From assembly GCF_030272615.1 (NCBI RefSeq), contig NC_081406.1:139773361-139837360 (forward strand): a stretch of DNA of 64,000 bases. Direction: 5' to 3'. This document shows positions 55,254-64,000 of the stretch, one piece after another. Each line of letters opens with the position of its first letter. Positions within the stretch are counted from its first letter, which is position 1. A program made the translations under genes and the position numbers. Under the pieces are notes generated by a model, which was not told where the DNA came from, did not search any database, and saw only the letters and a program-made list of their open reading frames with translations. The stretch comes from Cryptomeria japonica (lineage: Eukaryota; Streptophyta; Pinopsida; Cupressales; Cupressaceae).

Positions 55254-56778
55254 TGATAGTTCTGATTTTAAATGTTTAGTACAGATGCCAAGCTAATAAG
55301 ATGAGAGGGGGAGGGTGAATCATACAAACTTAATCTTCCATAAAAACAACAGATTCAACCTTGGTAACATATACTTCAGTAATATAACCAAAACTGCCAA
55401 ACATGCAAACTCAAAAGCATATAAACATCATAACACTCATAACACCAAATTTAATGTGGAAACCCAAATAGGGAAAAACCATTGTGGGATTTCGGACCCA
55501 CTAAGAAATATACTCTTCTAGAGTATGCTTGGTTAAAAGAAAATCAAGTTAAAGATTACAAACACATTGCTAGATGTGACCTGTTTAAGGGATTTCCCTC
55601 ATATCTGTTAGGATCTTCACCTTGTTAGAAGTGACCTTGTTAAAGGATTTCAAACACTCAATCAGAATGTCACCTTGCTAGAGGGTTTTACAAATAAGAC
55701 TTATAAGTCCACTCGGTTAAGAGATTTTCTGTCACTTTACAAGATAACAGTAATAAAAATCTATCTGCAACTTCACATCTAAAATGGTAAAGCAGATTCT
55801 TATTTGCTCAATACAATAGGACTAATCTTGTCCATCTGTTGGGCTCTATACTCTATTATTTAAACAAGTTTTCAAGCTTATATGCTTGGTAATCACTATG
55901 TAGCATCCCTATGCATACACTTGCCCGCATACATTTTTTACCAACAGTTCCTTATTTATAAACAATTTGCCAACCACTTAATCTCCTTGATCACATTTCC
56001 CATGATCAATCATAGCCATCAGATCTTCAAACTTTGACCAGGTTCAATGTATCCTTCGATCTAAAAATGTTTTACCCCACCTTGGAACTTGCATACATTT
56101 CTTGGAACTTGTGCTAGGGTATTGTTGTTCAATCTAAGTTGTAGATCTTCCTGTCGATTTTTCTTTGCCATAGATTCTTTAACAAACTTCATTCATGGCA
56201 TACCAATCATTTAATCATAGCCAACTCATCAACCTCCTTCATTAAATAATGCTTTTATTCATTCAATGCATTTTGTTATTACTCGGTTACAACTCATTAA
56301 ATACTAAACTTCACTTGGTAGACATACAGCCTTGATTAACTGATAGCGATAACCTTAGGGTTTACCGACTAGGTTCCTTAGGGTTTACCGACTAGGTTCT
56401 TTGCTTGGTAACATAGTATAGTATTAACCTTACAATCAATAACATATGTATGATATCAAAACAATCTAAACATCATGATCTCATCATTGTCTAACTCGAT
56501 AATAGTTGCCCATTGAATAACTTATTCCTCCCCTTATTCATCATATTCTTTCTGTGTCTTTTACCGACATCTTTATACTCATCAAATCATACTTCTCAAG
56601 ATATGGCAACATCATATTGAATTAGAAAATCAATTTCTTGACATCAATAACAAAATAATAATATTAAGACAATAAACATCCTTAATCAGTTATATCCATA
56701 ATCATCAACAACCTTCTCAATATCCTTATTGAAATGCCAACAATCTCTCCTTGTTTGTTATAATGCCAAATGCCAACA
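55254..56778 (-). repeat. Left (3') LTR, full length
   Basis: 1525 bp, TGATAGTTCTGATTTTAAATG to AAATGCCAACA. The first ~250 bp carries the family signature (GAGAGGGGGAGGGTGAATCA and GGAAACCCAAATAGGGAAAA) seen at the primer-site end of the other copia LTRs in the window. From about 56302 on it matches the right LTR closely. It has two copies of the GGGTTTACCGACTAGGTTC repeat, against three on the right. Confidence 0.75.
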
Positions 56779-57348
56779 ATCTCCCCCTTTGGCATTGATG
56801 ACAAAACCAATTGATTTGACTTAATTGATTCGGATTGTTGTGAGATTCTGAAATGCTGAAATGCTCTCCCCCTGTCATCAGAATTCTCTCCATACATTAG
56901 TCTTCTCCTCTTTTCTTTAGTCTTCTCCTCTTTTCTTTAGTCTTCTCTCCTTTTCTTCAGTCTTCTCCCCCTTTGACAACAATGCCAGAAAGTAAAGAAC
57001 TAAAACATAATTTCTTCCTATATGAAGTGATTTCCTGTTGTTATGTGTCAACTTAGTCTCGGTCAGAGCATTTATGTCTTCAATTCTTGTTCCCTATATT
57101 GTTTCTTGCACACCTTTAGAAAACATCCTAAAGTATGTAAATCAGCATCAACTTCTAAAAGATATTCTGTAGAGTCATTGAATTGATGCTTTCACCAAAC
57201 TCGGTCAGTGAGTAGAAGATAGGGGTAAGACCCCTAACTTACTTCTGAGATACTCAAAAGTGTCCCTTGGCAGTGGCTTGGTGAAGATATCTGCTATTTC
57301 TTCCTTTGTGCTAACATACTCCAACACCACTTTCTTCTCTTGAGCTTC

Positions 57349-58640
57349 TTATCTAAGATAATGATATTTGATAGAGATGTGCTTTGTCTTAGAGTGCATA
57401 ATAGGATTCTTTGAAATGTAAATGGCACTAGTATTGTCACAAAATATAGTTACTAGTTCGGTAACTTTCTCATTTATATCTTCCAATAGTTGTTTGATCC
57501 ATGCTATGTTGGTACAATTCAATGTTGCAGCAACATATTCAGCTTCTGTTGTTGATTGTGAAACACATCCTTGTTTCTTGCTAAGCCAACTCACTAGTCT
57601 TTCTCCTAAAAAGAAAGCTCCTCCACTTGTGCTTTTCTTGTCATCAATGTTGCTTGCCCAATCAGCATCAGTATAAACTTTTAAATCAAAGTCATTTCCT
57701 TTCTGATATACTAAGCCATAATCCTTAGTGCCTTTCAAGTATCTGAAAATTCTTTTGATTGTTATCATGTGTGTTTCCTTGGGATCTGCAGAGAATCTTG
57801 CAACTATACCTACTGCATGTGCTATGTCTAGCCTATTGTGAACAAAATATTGCAACTTTCCAATCATGGATTGGTAAAGTGTCTCATCAACATATGCAAA
57901 TTCATCATTATTTGATAGTTTACAGTTTGTAGTCATAGGAGTACTTACTGGTTTTGAATCCTCCATTCCAAATTTCTTCAAGATTTCCTTTATGTACTTG
58001 GATTGAGTAATGAAAATCTCATTTTTCATTTGCAGTATCTGTAAACCTATAAAATACTTTATCTCACTGATTAATGACATCTCAAATTCTTTGCTCATTT
58101 CATTTCCAAAGTTCTTGCATAAAGAGTCATTTCCACAAAAGATAATATCATCAACAAATATGATTGAGATCGGTATTCGATTTTCATCATTCTTCATGTA
58201 CATATTGTTGTTTTCACTTGTCCTTATAAAACCAATCTTGATTAGATAAGAGTGCAATCTTTCATACCATGCTCTAGGTGCTTATTTCAGACCATATAAA
58301 GCTTTGTTCAATTTACATACCTGATCTTTATTCTTGTCTTCAACAAATCCTTCAGGTTCTTCAATAAAAACTTCTTCTTTTAATATACCATTCAGAAATG
58401 TAGATTTGACATCCATTTGATATACCTTGAAATTTTTGAAAGCATCATATGCCAACAATGTTCTTACTCCTTCAAGTCTAACCATAGGTGTAAAATTTTC
58501 ACCATAATCAATTCCTTCTTCTTGAGCATAACCTTTGCAAACTTGTCTTGCTTTATTTCGAATGACCTCACCATTTTCATTCAGCTTGTTCCTGAAAAAT
58601 CCACTTTGTACCAATTACATTTTTGTCCTTCGGTCTTGGG
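57349..58640 (-). pseudogene. Copia reverse transcriptase and RNase H
   Basis: Two frames carry GYAQEEGIDYGENFTPMVRL, YQMDVKSTFLNG and KLNKALYGLK (58282-58614). The catalytic box IFVDDIIFCGN (about 58165), TPMTTNCKLSNND, then RNase H with YTDADWASNIDDKKSTSG, STTEAEYVAA and FCDNTSAIYISKNP follow (57349-58257). A stop at about 58280 separates the two, and another ends the frame at 57347 before the usual tail. The RT box FVDD is a standard copia variant of YVDD. Confidence 0.92.
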
Positions 58641-59809
58641 ACCAGTGTCCATGTGTCATTCTTCTTGATTTGATCAATCTCTTCTGTCATAGCATTTATC
58701 CAATCTTCACTGTTAAATGCCTCTTTCACTATTCTCGGTTCAAATTCAAATATCAAACATGTGTTATGTCTCAGTTTGTTCCTTGTCATTACTAGATCAT
58801 CCTTACCTCCTATAATCTGACTTGATGCATGATGTCTTATGACATACTTGGCTAATACAGGCTTGGTAGGCTCTATATGATCTTCTTCATCACTCGGTAA
58901 CTGAATATTTTCTCCATTTCCTTCTGTAGTTTTCTCGGTAGGACTTGTCAGTTGAACATAGACAAATTCATCATAATCTTTTAGTTCTTTGGAATTTCCT
59001 TCATCATTTCTTTCTGCAAATTCATCAATTTTCACATTTGCACTTTCTACTATTTTGTTAGATGATTTGATTAGACATTTAAATGCTTTACTTCTAGAAG
59101 AATAACCTAGAAATGTTCCTTCTTCACTTTTCTGATCAAACTTACCATTTCTATCATCTTTGTGTACATAGCATCTACTTCCAAAGATTTTAAAATAACT
59201 TACATTAGGTTTCTTGTCATACCAGATTTCATATGGTGTCTTCAAAGTTCCTTTCTTCAGTTGTACTCGGTTTAGGGTGTAAACTATTGTGCTTATTGCT
59301 TCTCTCCAAAATGTTTGTGGCACTTTCTTTTCAATCATCGGGGTTCTGGCACAATCCACAATAGATATGTTTCTTCTCTCAGCAATTCCATTTTGTTGTG
59401 GAGTTCTCGGTGCAGAGACTTGTCTTTTTATACCATTATCATTGTAGAATAAGTTGAACTCATCAGATGTGAATTCTCCTCCTCTATCTGATCTAAGACA
59501 TTTCAGTTGTCTTCTTGTTTCATTTTCAACTCTTGCCTTGTACCATTTAAACATTTGAAAAGCTTCTTATTTTTCTTTTAAAAACATAATTGACATCATC
59601 CTTGACTAATCATCCACAAATAATATGAAATATTTATCACCATAATAACTTTAAACTTTCATAGGACCACAAAGATCAGTGTGCACAAGATCTAAAATTC
59701 CCTTAGAAGTGTAAGACTTACTTGTAAAGCTTGATCTTGTCATTTTACCCATCTGGCATCCTCAGCACATAGCGTTCTCAAATTTCTCAAGACTCGGTAG
59801 ACCTCTTAC
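58577..59809 (-). pseudogene. Copia integrase
   Basis: The HHCC region has a stop inside its CxxC (MC-GCQMGK, about 59755). A GDKYFILFVDD strand with the first Asp is followed by a stop in place of Tyr (about 59608). The rest is open (58577-59554) with LRSDRGGEF (second Asp), TPQQNGIAERRN (catalytic Glu) and the C-terminal GTFLGYSSRSKAFKC motif. All three DDE residues are kept, unlike in the gypsy integrase at 2150-3245. Confidence 0.9.
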
Positions 59810-60463
59810 TCAGTGCTTCTTACTTATTTTGATCAGATTATCAAAATTTACATGACAAAACCTTTTATGCCATAACCAAGTATCATCTATCTGTGCATAC
59901 AAACATTTATTCTGAGTTGAGTCAAGGTGAAATGTGTTACCTTTTGTTTGTGTCCCGGTAGCAGCTAAATTTCCATTCTTGTCATGAACTTTGACAATTC
60001 CTTTCTGAAATTCTATTCGGTATCCTATATTGTTTAGCTGTGCTACACTCATAAAATTGTATTTCAAACCTTCAACCCAATAAACATCATTGCATCTTGC
60101 ATTTTCAAGAAGTTTTATGGATCCTTTACCTTTTACCGGACATGGTGCATCATTACCAAATCTTACATAGCCTCCATCATAGTCTTCTAACATAACAAAC
60201 TTGTGTTTATCACCTGTCATGTGATGTGAGCATCCACTATCTATGATCCCAGAATCATTAGTATTTATGTGAGATATTAAGGCTTTTTCTTCATACCTTT
60301 CTTCATCTGATCCATCTTTAATAGCCACATAAACTACTTCCTCTGTATCAGTTTCATCTGATTTATCATCATTGGATTCCTCATCGGCTATTAAGCATAA
60401 CTTTCTATCTCTTCTTTTTGAAGTCTCAGTGTCCTCTATAATGATTATCTTTCTTTCTATCAT
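59810..60463 (-). pseudogene. Copia protease and GAG-pre-integrase domain
   Basis: The protease active site is GIIDSGCSHHMTGDK (about 60235). VKGKGSIKLLENARCNDVYW and GLKYNFMSVAQLNNIGYRI follow, then the pre-integrase motif DTWLWHKRFCHVNFDNL at the end. The open frame overlaps the gag frame's end by about 38 bp in a different phase, so a frameshift separates the two. Confidence 0.9.
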
Positions 60464-61391
60464 CTCGGTAATCTCTCTTCTCAGTCGAATCTATGTCAGG
60501 ATAGTTAGAAGCCATATGTCCTATCTTATCACAATTGAAACATTTCAAAGGTAGTTTTCCTTTATGCTTGCCTTTGCCTCTCAGTAACCTTCTGGCTAAA
60601 AGTGCTTCAAACTCTTCTTGTTTTCTGATTTCCTCATATAGTTTGTGTACTTCCTCCATGTTCTTATGAAATCTTTCACTTGCTCCACTGTGATCCCCTT
60701 TAGTGTACTTACTCATTCTATCATTGTAATCATCAGATTCACCAATATGAAAAGAACTAAATGCAGATTCAACTTTATTTACCGAAGACCCACTGTTATC
60801 AAAATTACTTAACTCAAATGCATGTAGCTTACCAATAGTAGCATCTAAAGAAACTGGCATATTGGGTACAGACCTTAGTTCATTGATTGTAGAGACTCGG
60901 ATTGCATTCGCCGGTAGAAGGGTTCTTAACAACTTACTTGTTATATCCTTTTCTTCAATAGTTCCACCTACTCCTTTGATTTGATTGACAATCTCCTTTA
61001 GTCTTGTACTATACTGGGTTATGTTCTCACCTTCATTCATCCTCATAGATTCAAGTTGTCCTCTTAGACTATCCACTTTTGCTCTTTGAACATGTTCATC
61101 TCCACCATACACAGATATGAGCTTGTCCCACATTGCCTTTGCATCATTGCATCCTTCTAGATCATTAAACTTTGAATCGGTTAATGCAGATGTTATTTCA
61201 ATCATTGCTTTAATATGTTCTTGCTTTGCCTTTATCTCTTCCATTGTCAATGGATAGGTGCTCGGTGTGATGAAATCATTCTCCAAATAATATACAACAT
61301 ATTCTCCAACTCCTAATAGGTGTAGCTTCATCCTTTTCTGCCATGTAGAGAAACTTGACTTGTTTAGCTTCGGTGCATCCCTCTTATACAT
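60426..61391 (-). pseudogene. gag: Copia gag, open frame of 321 codons
   Basis: ATG 61389-61391 starts MYKRDAPKLNKSSFSTWQKR. The gag core AMWDKLISVYGGDEHVQRAK and NEGENITQYSTRLKEIVNQI follows. The zinc knuckle CFNCDKIGHMASNY has its last Cys replaced by Tyr (about 60515). The start lies 66 bp inside the right LTR/primer site. No stop interrupts the frame until the protease junction. Confidence 0.9.
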
Positions 61392-61440
61392 CTTTGGATC
61401 TTTGCCTCAAGTACCTTTAAACTTTTTCTTCCGAAGTCCA

Positions 61441-61456
61441 AAGTTCTGATACCAAT
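61441..61456 (-). other. Primer binding site (initiator tRNA-Met type)
   Basis: The + strand AAGTTCTGATACCAAT is complementary to ATTGGTATCAGAACTT; the TGGTATCAGA core matches the initiator tRNA-Met 3' end. It abuts the LTR at 61457. Confidence 0.75.
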
Positions 61457-61959
61457 TGTTACTAAACTTCACTCAGTAAACATACCACCTTCATTAACCG
61501 ATAGCGATAACCTTAGGGTTTACCGACTAGGTTCCTTAGGGTTTACCGACTAGGTTCTTTGGGGTTTACCGACTAGGTTCTTTGCTCGGTAACATAGTAT
61601 AGTATTAACCTTAAAATCAATAACATATGTATGATATCAAAACAATCTAAACATCATGATCTCATCATTGTCTAACTCGGTAATATTTGCCGATTGAATA
61701 ACTTATTCCTCCCCTTATTCATCATATTCTTTCTGTGTCTTTTACCAACATCTTTATACTCATCAAATCATACTTCTCAAGATATGGCAACATCATACTG
61801 AATTAGAAAATCAATTTCTTGACATCAATGACAAAATAATAATATTAAGACAATAAACATCCTTAATCAGTTATATCCATAATCATCAACAACCTTCTCA
61901 ATATCCTTATTGAAATGCTAACAATCTCTCCTTGTCTGTTATAATGCCAAATGCCAACA
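61457..61959 (-). repeat. Right (5') LTR, internally deleted
   Basis: 503 bp, TGTTACTAAAC to AAATGCCAACA, nearly identical to 56302-56778. It has three GGGTTTACCGACTAGGTTC units (about 61516-61580) where the left LTR has two. It lacks the primer-site-proximal ~1 kb found at 55254-56301. A TAATC duplication follows. Confidence 0.8.
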
Positions 61960-62002
61960 TAATCGAGTGAATTTCATTTGTTTGGTCCCTTAATCAAATC
62001 AA

Positions 62003-62039
62003 ACTGGGCTCAATATTTTCTTTTAAGATTGAGCTGAAT
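62003..62039 (+). terminator. rbcL 3' inverted repeat
   Basis: ACTGGGCTCAAT and ATTGAGCTGAAT form a stem around an AT-rich loop, as in the conserved plastid rbcL 3' hairpin. It is now about 6.7 kb from the rbcL stop because of the retrotransposon; without it the distance would be about 45 bp, which is normal. Confidence 0.75.
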
Positions 62040-62487
62040 ACCAAATGTAGAGGAATAGATAATTCCTAGAGGAAAGAAATTTACCTCTTACCTACTAATA
62101 TAGAAATATATTTTTTGGATTATTCGATGGGGTCGGTGGATCACTACATCCAGGCCCAAGGAGAAAGGGCCTTCAATCTCTTCTAGCCACGTGCTCAAAG
62201 GAGGTTCAAAATTTGTTATCTTTAACAAATTCAATCCCGATCAAATCTCTTCTAATCTATATAAAAGCTCATTTTGAATTGGCTTTGTCCGGAGCTTTAA
62301 TAAAAAAATATCTACAATAGCATACTACGTAAGAATAGATATTTTATTAAGTCGATTGTTCATTATTTTTCATGAATCATCGTGAATTTGTTGGACAGAT
62401 CAGAAAGAACCTGTTGGAGACTTCCTTTTCTCTTTTTTGATCAGAAGCGGAATTTGATTCAAGGAATCAAATGTATATGAAATACAT

Positions 62488-62519
<32 letters not shown>

Positions 62520-62719
62520 TATAATAGTATTCTATTTGAACAAATAAATGAATTACAATGATAAGATCGAATTAATTCTCGATTAAGTCGAGTGAGTCAG
62601 ATGGATAAAAAAAAAAAAATTGAAAAAGAAAAAAAATGGAATAAAAAAGAAGCAAAATTTGTATTTTATCTGTTAAAAGTTGTACATTAACAATATGTAG
62701 AAAAAGTATAGGAAAATGT
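62040..62719. other. Plastid-derived rbcL-accD spacer
   Basis: No gene. It contains a (TA)n run at about 62487-62522. The spacer is colinear with the flanking plastid genes. Confidence 0.55.
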
Positions 62720-62848
62720 GTGAGGAAAACAAAAAACAAGGATTCTGAATATATCGAAACAACCCCCATAGAAAACGGATACAATTCAGAACATTTTAAG
62801 CATTTATGGTTTTTGTGCCAGAATTGTGAGACCCTTATATATAAGAAA
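62720..62848 (+). pseudogene. accD: accD 5' fragment (acetyl-CoA carboxylase beta subunit)
   Basis: The frame reads NKDSEYIETTPIENGYNSEH and FKHLWFLCQNCETLIYKK, the start of the plastid accD zinc-finger domain with the first CxxC pair. No good ATG in frame was seen (GTG at 62720), so the N-terminus is damaged. The frame is cut at about 62848 by an insertion and resumes at about 63874. Confidence 0.88.
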
Positions 62849-63811
62849 TCTATGGTAGGGGTCGACACTCCTTGGGTGCCTCTTTCCACGTCACTTTATT
62901 CAATCTAGTCATGCTTACATGGTACTCTATGACCAAATAAAACATGCCCTCGAATGGTAAAACTTCCGCCATGTGAAGAACGACCTGCATCAATTCGGCA
63001 GACAATTGGACGACCACATTGTGCATAGAGTCAAAATTAAAGTTGGGGCTCTAATGGAGATCCTAGAAATAGACAATGTTGACCCCTGTGTGCCAATTTC
63101 ACAATCTATGGAAAGGGAATGGGCTACAGATAGGGTTCCAGACCTCAACGTACCAGTGCAGGATGAAGCCATGGGATGGACTACCCCATCTATGCCAGCC
63201 TTTGATGCACCTGTAACTCAGACCTAGGAAGACACCGCCATGGTTGAGTAAAATTATTCTGACTTTGTTTTTTGCTAATCAAAATATGCTCTTTTTTTAT
63301 GGGTGGAAAATCTTACGGCAACCGGTATGACCCAAAAAATTTGACTACACCTTGCTTTCTGATGTTGGCTCTTGCGTTTATTTCCAGTGGTATACTAGAA
63401 CCTGTAGAGGAATCATCCTCTTAGCTTGTCGGCTAGCACTACTATTGGAGACTTTTCTTTTTTATGAACCGGTCATGAAGACAACAGACCAGTATCAAAG
63501 TATTGGTACAACATAACCAGAAACCGGTTGTGGCATCTCCTCAGTGTTTTGACAACTAGATTCCCGCTTCTCAGTCTCCACGGCAATCGATTGTGAGGTT
63601 TGGTTTTTATGGTTTCCTCTGGTCCCATCCCGACCAGTTACTCCAATTTTGGCCCCTAAGAGGCTCATTCTATGGGCAGAACCTATCTATCTCTCTGGAT
63701 TCGAGGGGCTTCTTCTCATAGCCCCTTTTCCTTTTTACATTGTATATGAGCAAGGATATAGGGTTTTCTTCCTGATTCTTTCCCTATTGAGCTATTGAAT
63801 CAGTTTTCTTA

Positions 63812-63855
<44 letters not shown>

Positions 63856-63873
63856 TGGCTTGCCACTTTTTCC
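62849..63873 (+). mobile_element. 1.03-kb insertion inside accD
   Basis: Sequence unrelated to plastid accD separates the two halves of its zinc finger. It contains an 84-codon frame (62973-63227) of unknown type and ends with an (AT)n run (about 63815-63852) and an A-run (63876-63885) that merges with accD lysine codons. No LTR, inverted repeats or convincing target duplication were recognised. It could be a truncated retroelement. Confidence 0.6.
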
Positions 63874-64000
63874 AAAAAAAAAAGGTGTTTGTGCAGAATG
63901 TGGAGCAACTCTACAAATGACTAGTTTAGAGCGAATTGAACTATTAATTGATAATGGCACTTGGCATCCTATGAACACGAATTTATCTAGTATAGATGTT
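63874..64000 (+). pseudogene. accD: accD zinc finger second half, continuing beyond window
   Basis: It reads KKGVCAECGATLQMTSLERI and then ELLIDNGTWHPMNTNLSSID, matching plastid accD right after CETLIYKK. The second CxxC pair is present. It is cut by the window edge. Confidence 0.9.

Larger units (their letters stand above)
55254..61959 (-). mobile_element. Sirevirus-like Ty1/copia retrotransposon inserted at the rbcL stop
   Basis: The target duplication TAATC flanks it (55249-55253 and 61960-61964). Plastid sequence continues across it (rbcL stop on the left, rbcL 3' hairpin and accD on the right). From right to left the parts are LTR, tRNA-Met primer site, gag, protease, integrase, RT/RNase H, polypurine tract (complement ATCTCCCCCTTT, 56779-56790) and LTR. 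Coding is broken by several stops and frameshifts. The right LTR is about 1 kb shorter than the left, apparently by internal deletion. Confidence 0.88.

Noticed and set aside
56299-61959. A separate 5.66-kb copia element with 0.5-kb LTRs
   Set aside because: No target duplication flanks 56299 and 61959, whereas TAATC flanks 55254-61959 and the left 1 kb carries the family's LTR signature. The longer unit is preferred.

Overview
This window looks like nuclear DNA from a gymnosperm, most likely a conifer of the cupressophyte (non-Pinaceae) group. About 16 kb of decayed plastid DNA carries chlL and chlN (lost from angiosperms), ndhC/ndhK/ndhJ (lost from Pinaceae and Gnetales), and psbA directly followed by trnI-CAU, an arrangement known around the reduced inverted repeat of conifers. 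Almost everything else is nested LTR retrotransposons. I see no ordinary single-copy host gene.

Layout. 1-1919: 3' end of a Sirevirus-like Ty1/copia element (+) with an extra ORF remnant, polypurine tracts and one LTR. 1920-17947: a Tat-lineage Ty3/gypsy element (-) with gag, protease, G-patch segment, RT, two RNase H domains and integrase. It is split inside the RT/RNase H region by a non-autonomous gag-only element with very long LTRs (4448-12776, target duplication GGGAT). 21059-23292: a solo LTR of a related family with a perfect TGCTA duplication. 23298-26698: non-coding, with a short palindromic tandem repeat. 26685-28480: copia gag plus an LTR fragment.

28.5-37.2 kb holds the most unusual content. 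An intact ORF of about 1008 codons (31719-34745, -) matches no family I recognise. It lies in a 4.7-kb insertion flanked by a 7-bp direct repeat, and that insertion splits a decayed homologue of the same ORF (3' half at 29134-30922, 5' half at 35630-37037). 37.2-41.1 kb: LTR remains and degenerate tandem repeats.

41.1-64.0 kb: nuclear plastid DNA (NUPT) with matK, trnK 3' exon, psbA, trnI-CAU, trnH-GUG, chlL, chlN, ndhJ-K-C, a split trnL-CAA, rearranged atpB-atpE, rbcL and accD. Nearly all are broken by stops and frameshifts. A 6.7-kb Sirevirus-like element (55254-61959, -) sits exactly at the rbcL stop codon with target duplication TAATC. A separate 1-kb insertion splits the accD zinc finger.

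The pieces do not form a working pathway. Together they record successive events: plastid DNA entering the nucleus, point decay (many changes of the C-to-T/G-to-A type), and repeated retroelement nesting. The only long intact reading frames are the 1008-codon ORF and the short ndhC copy.
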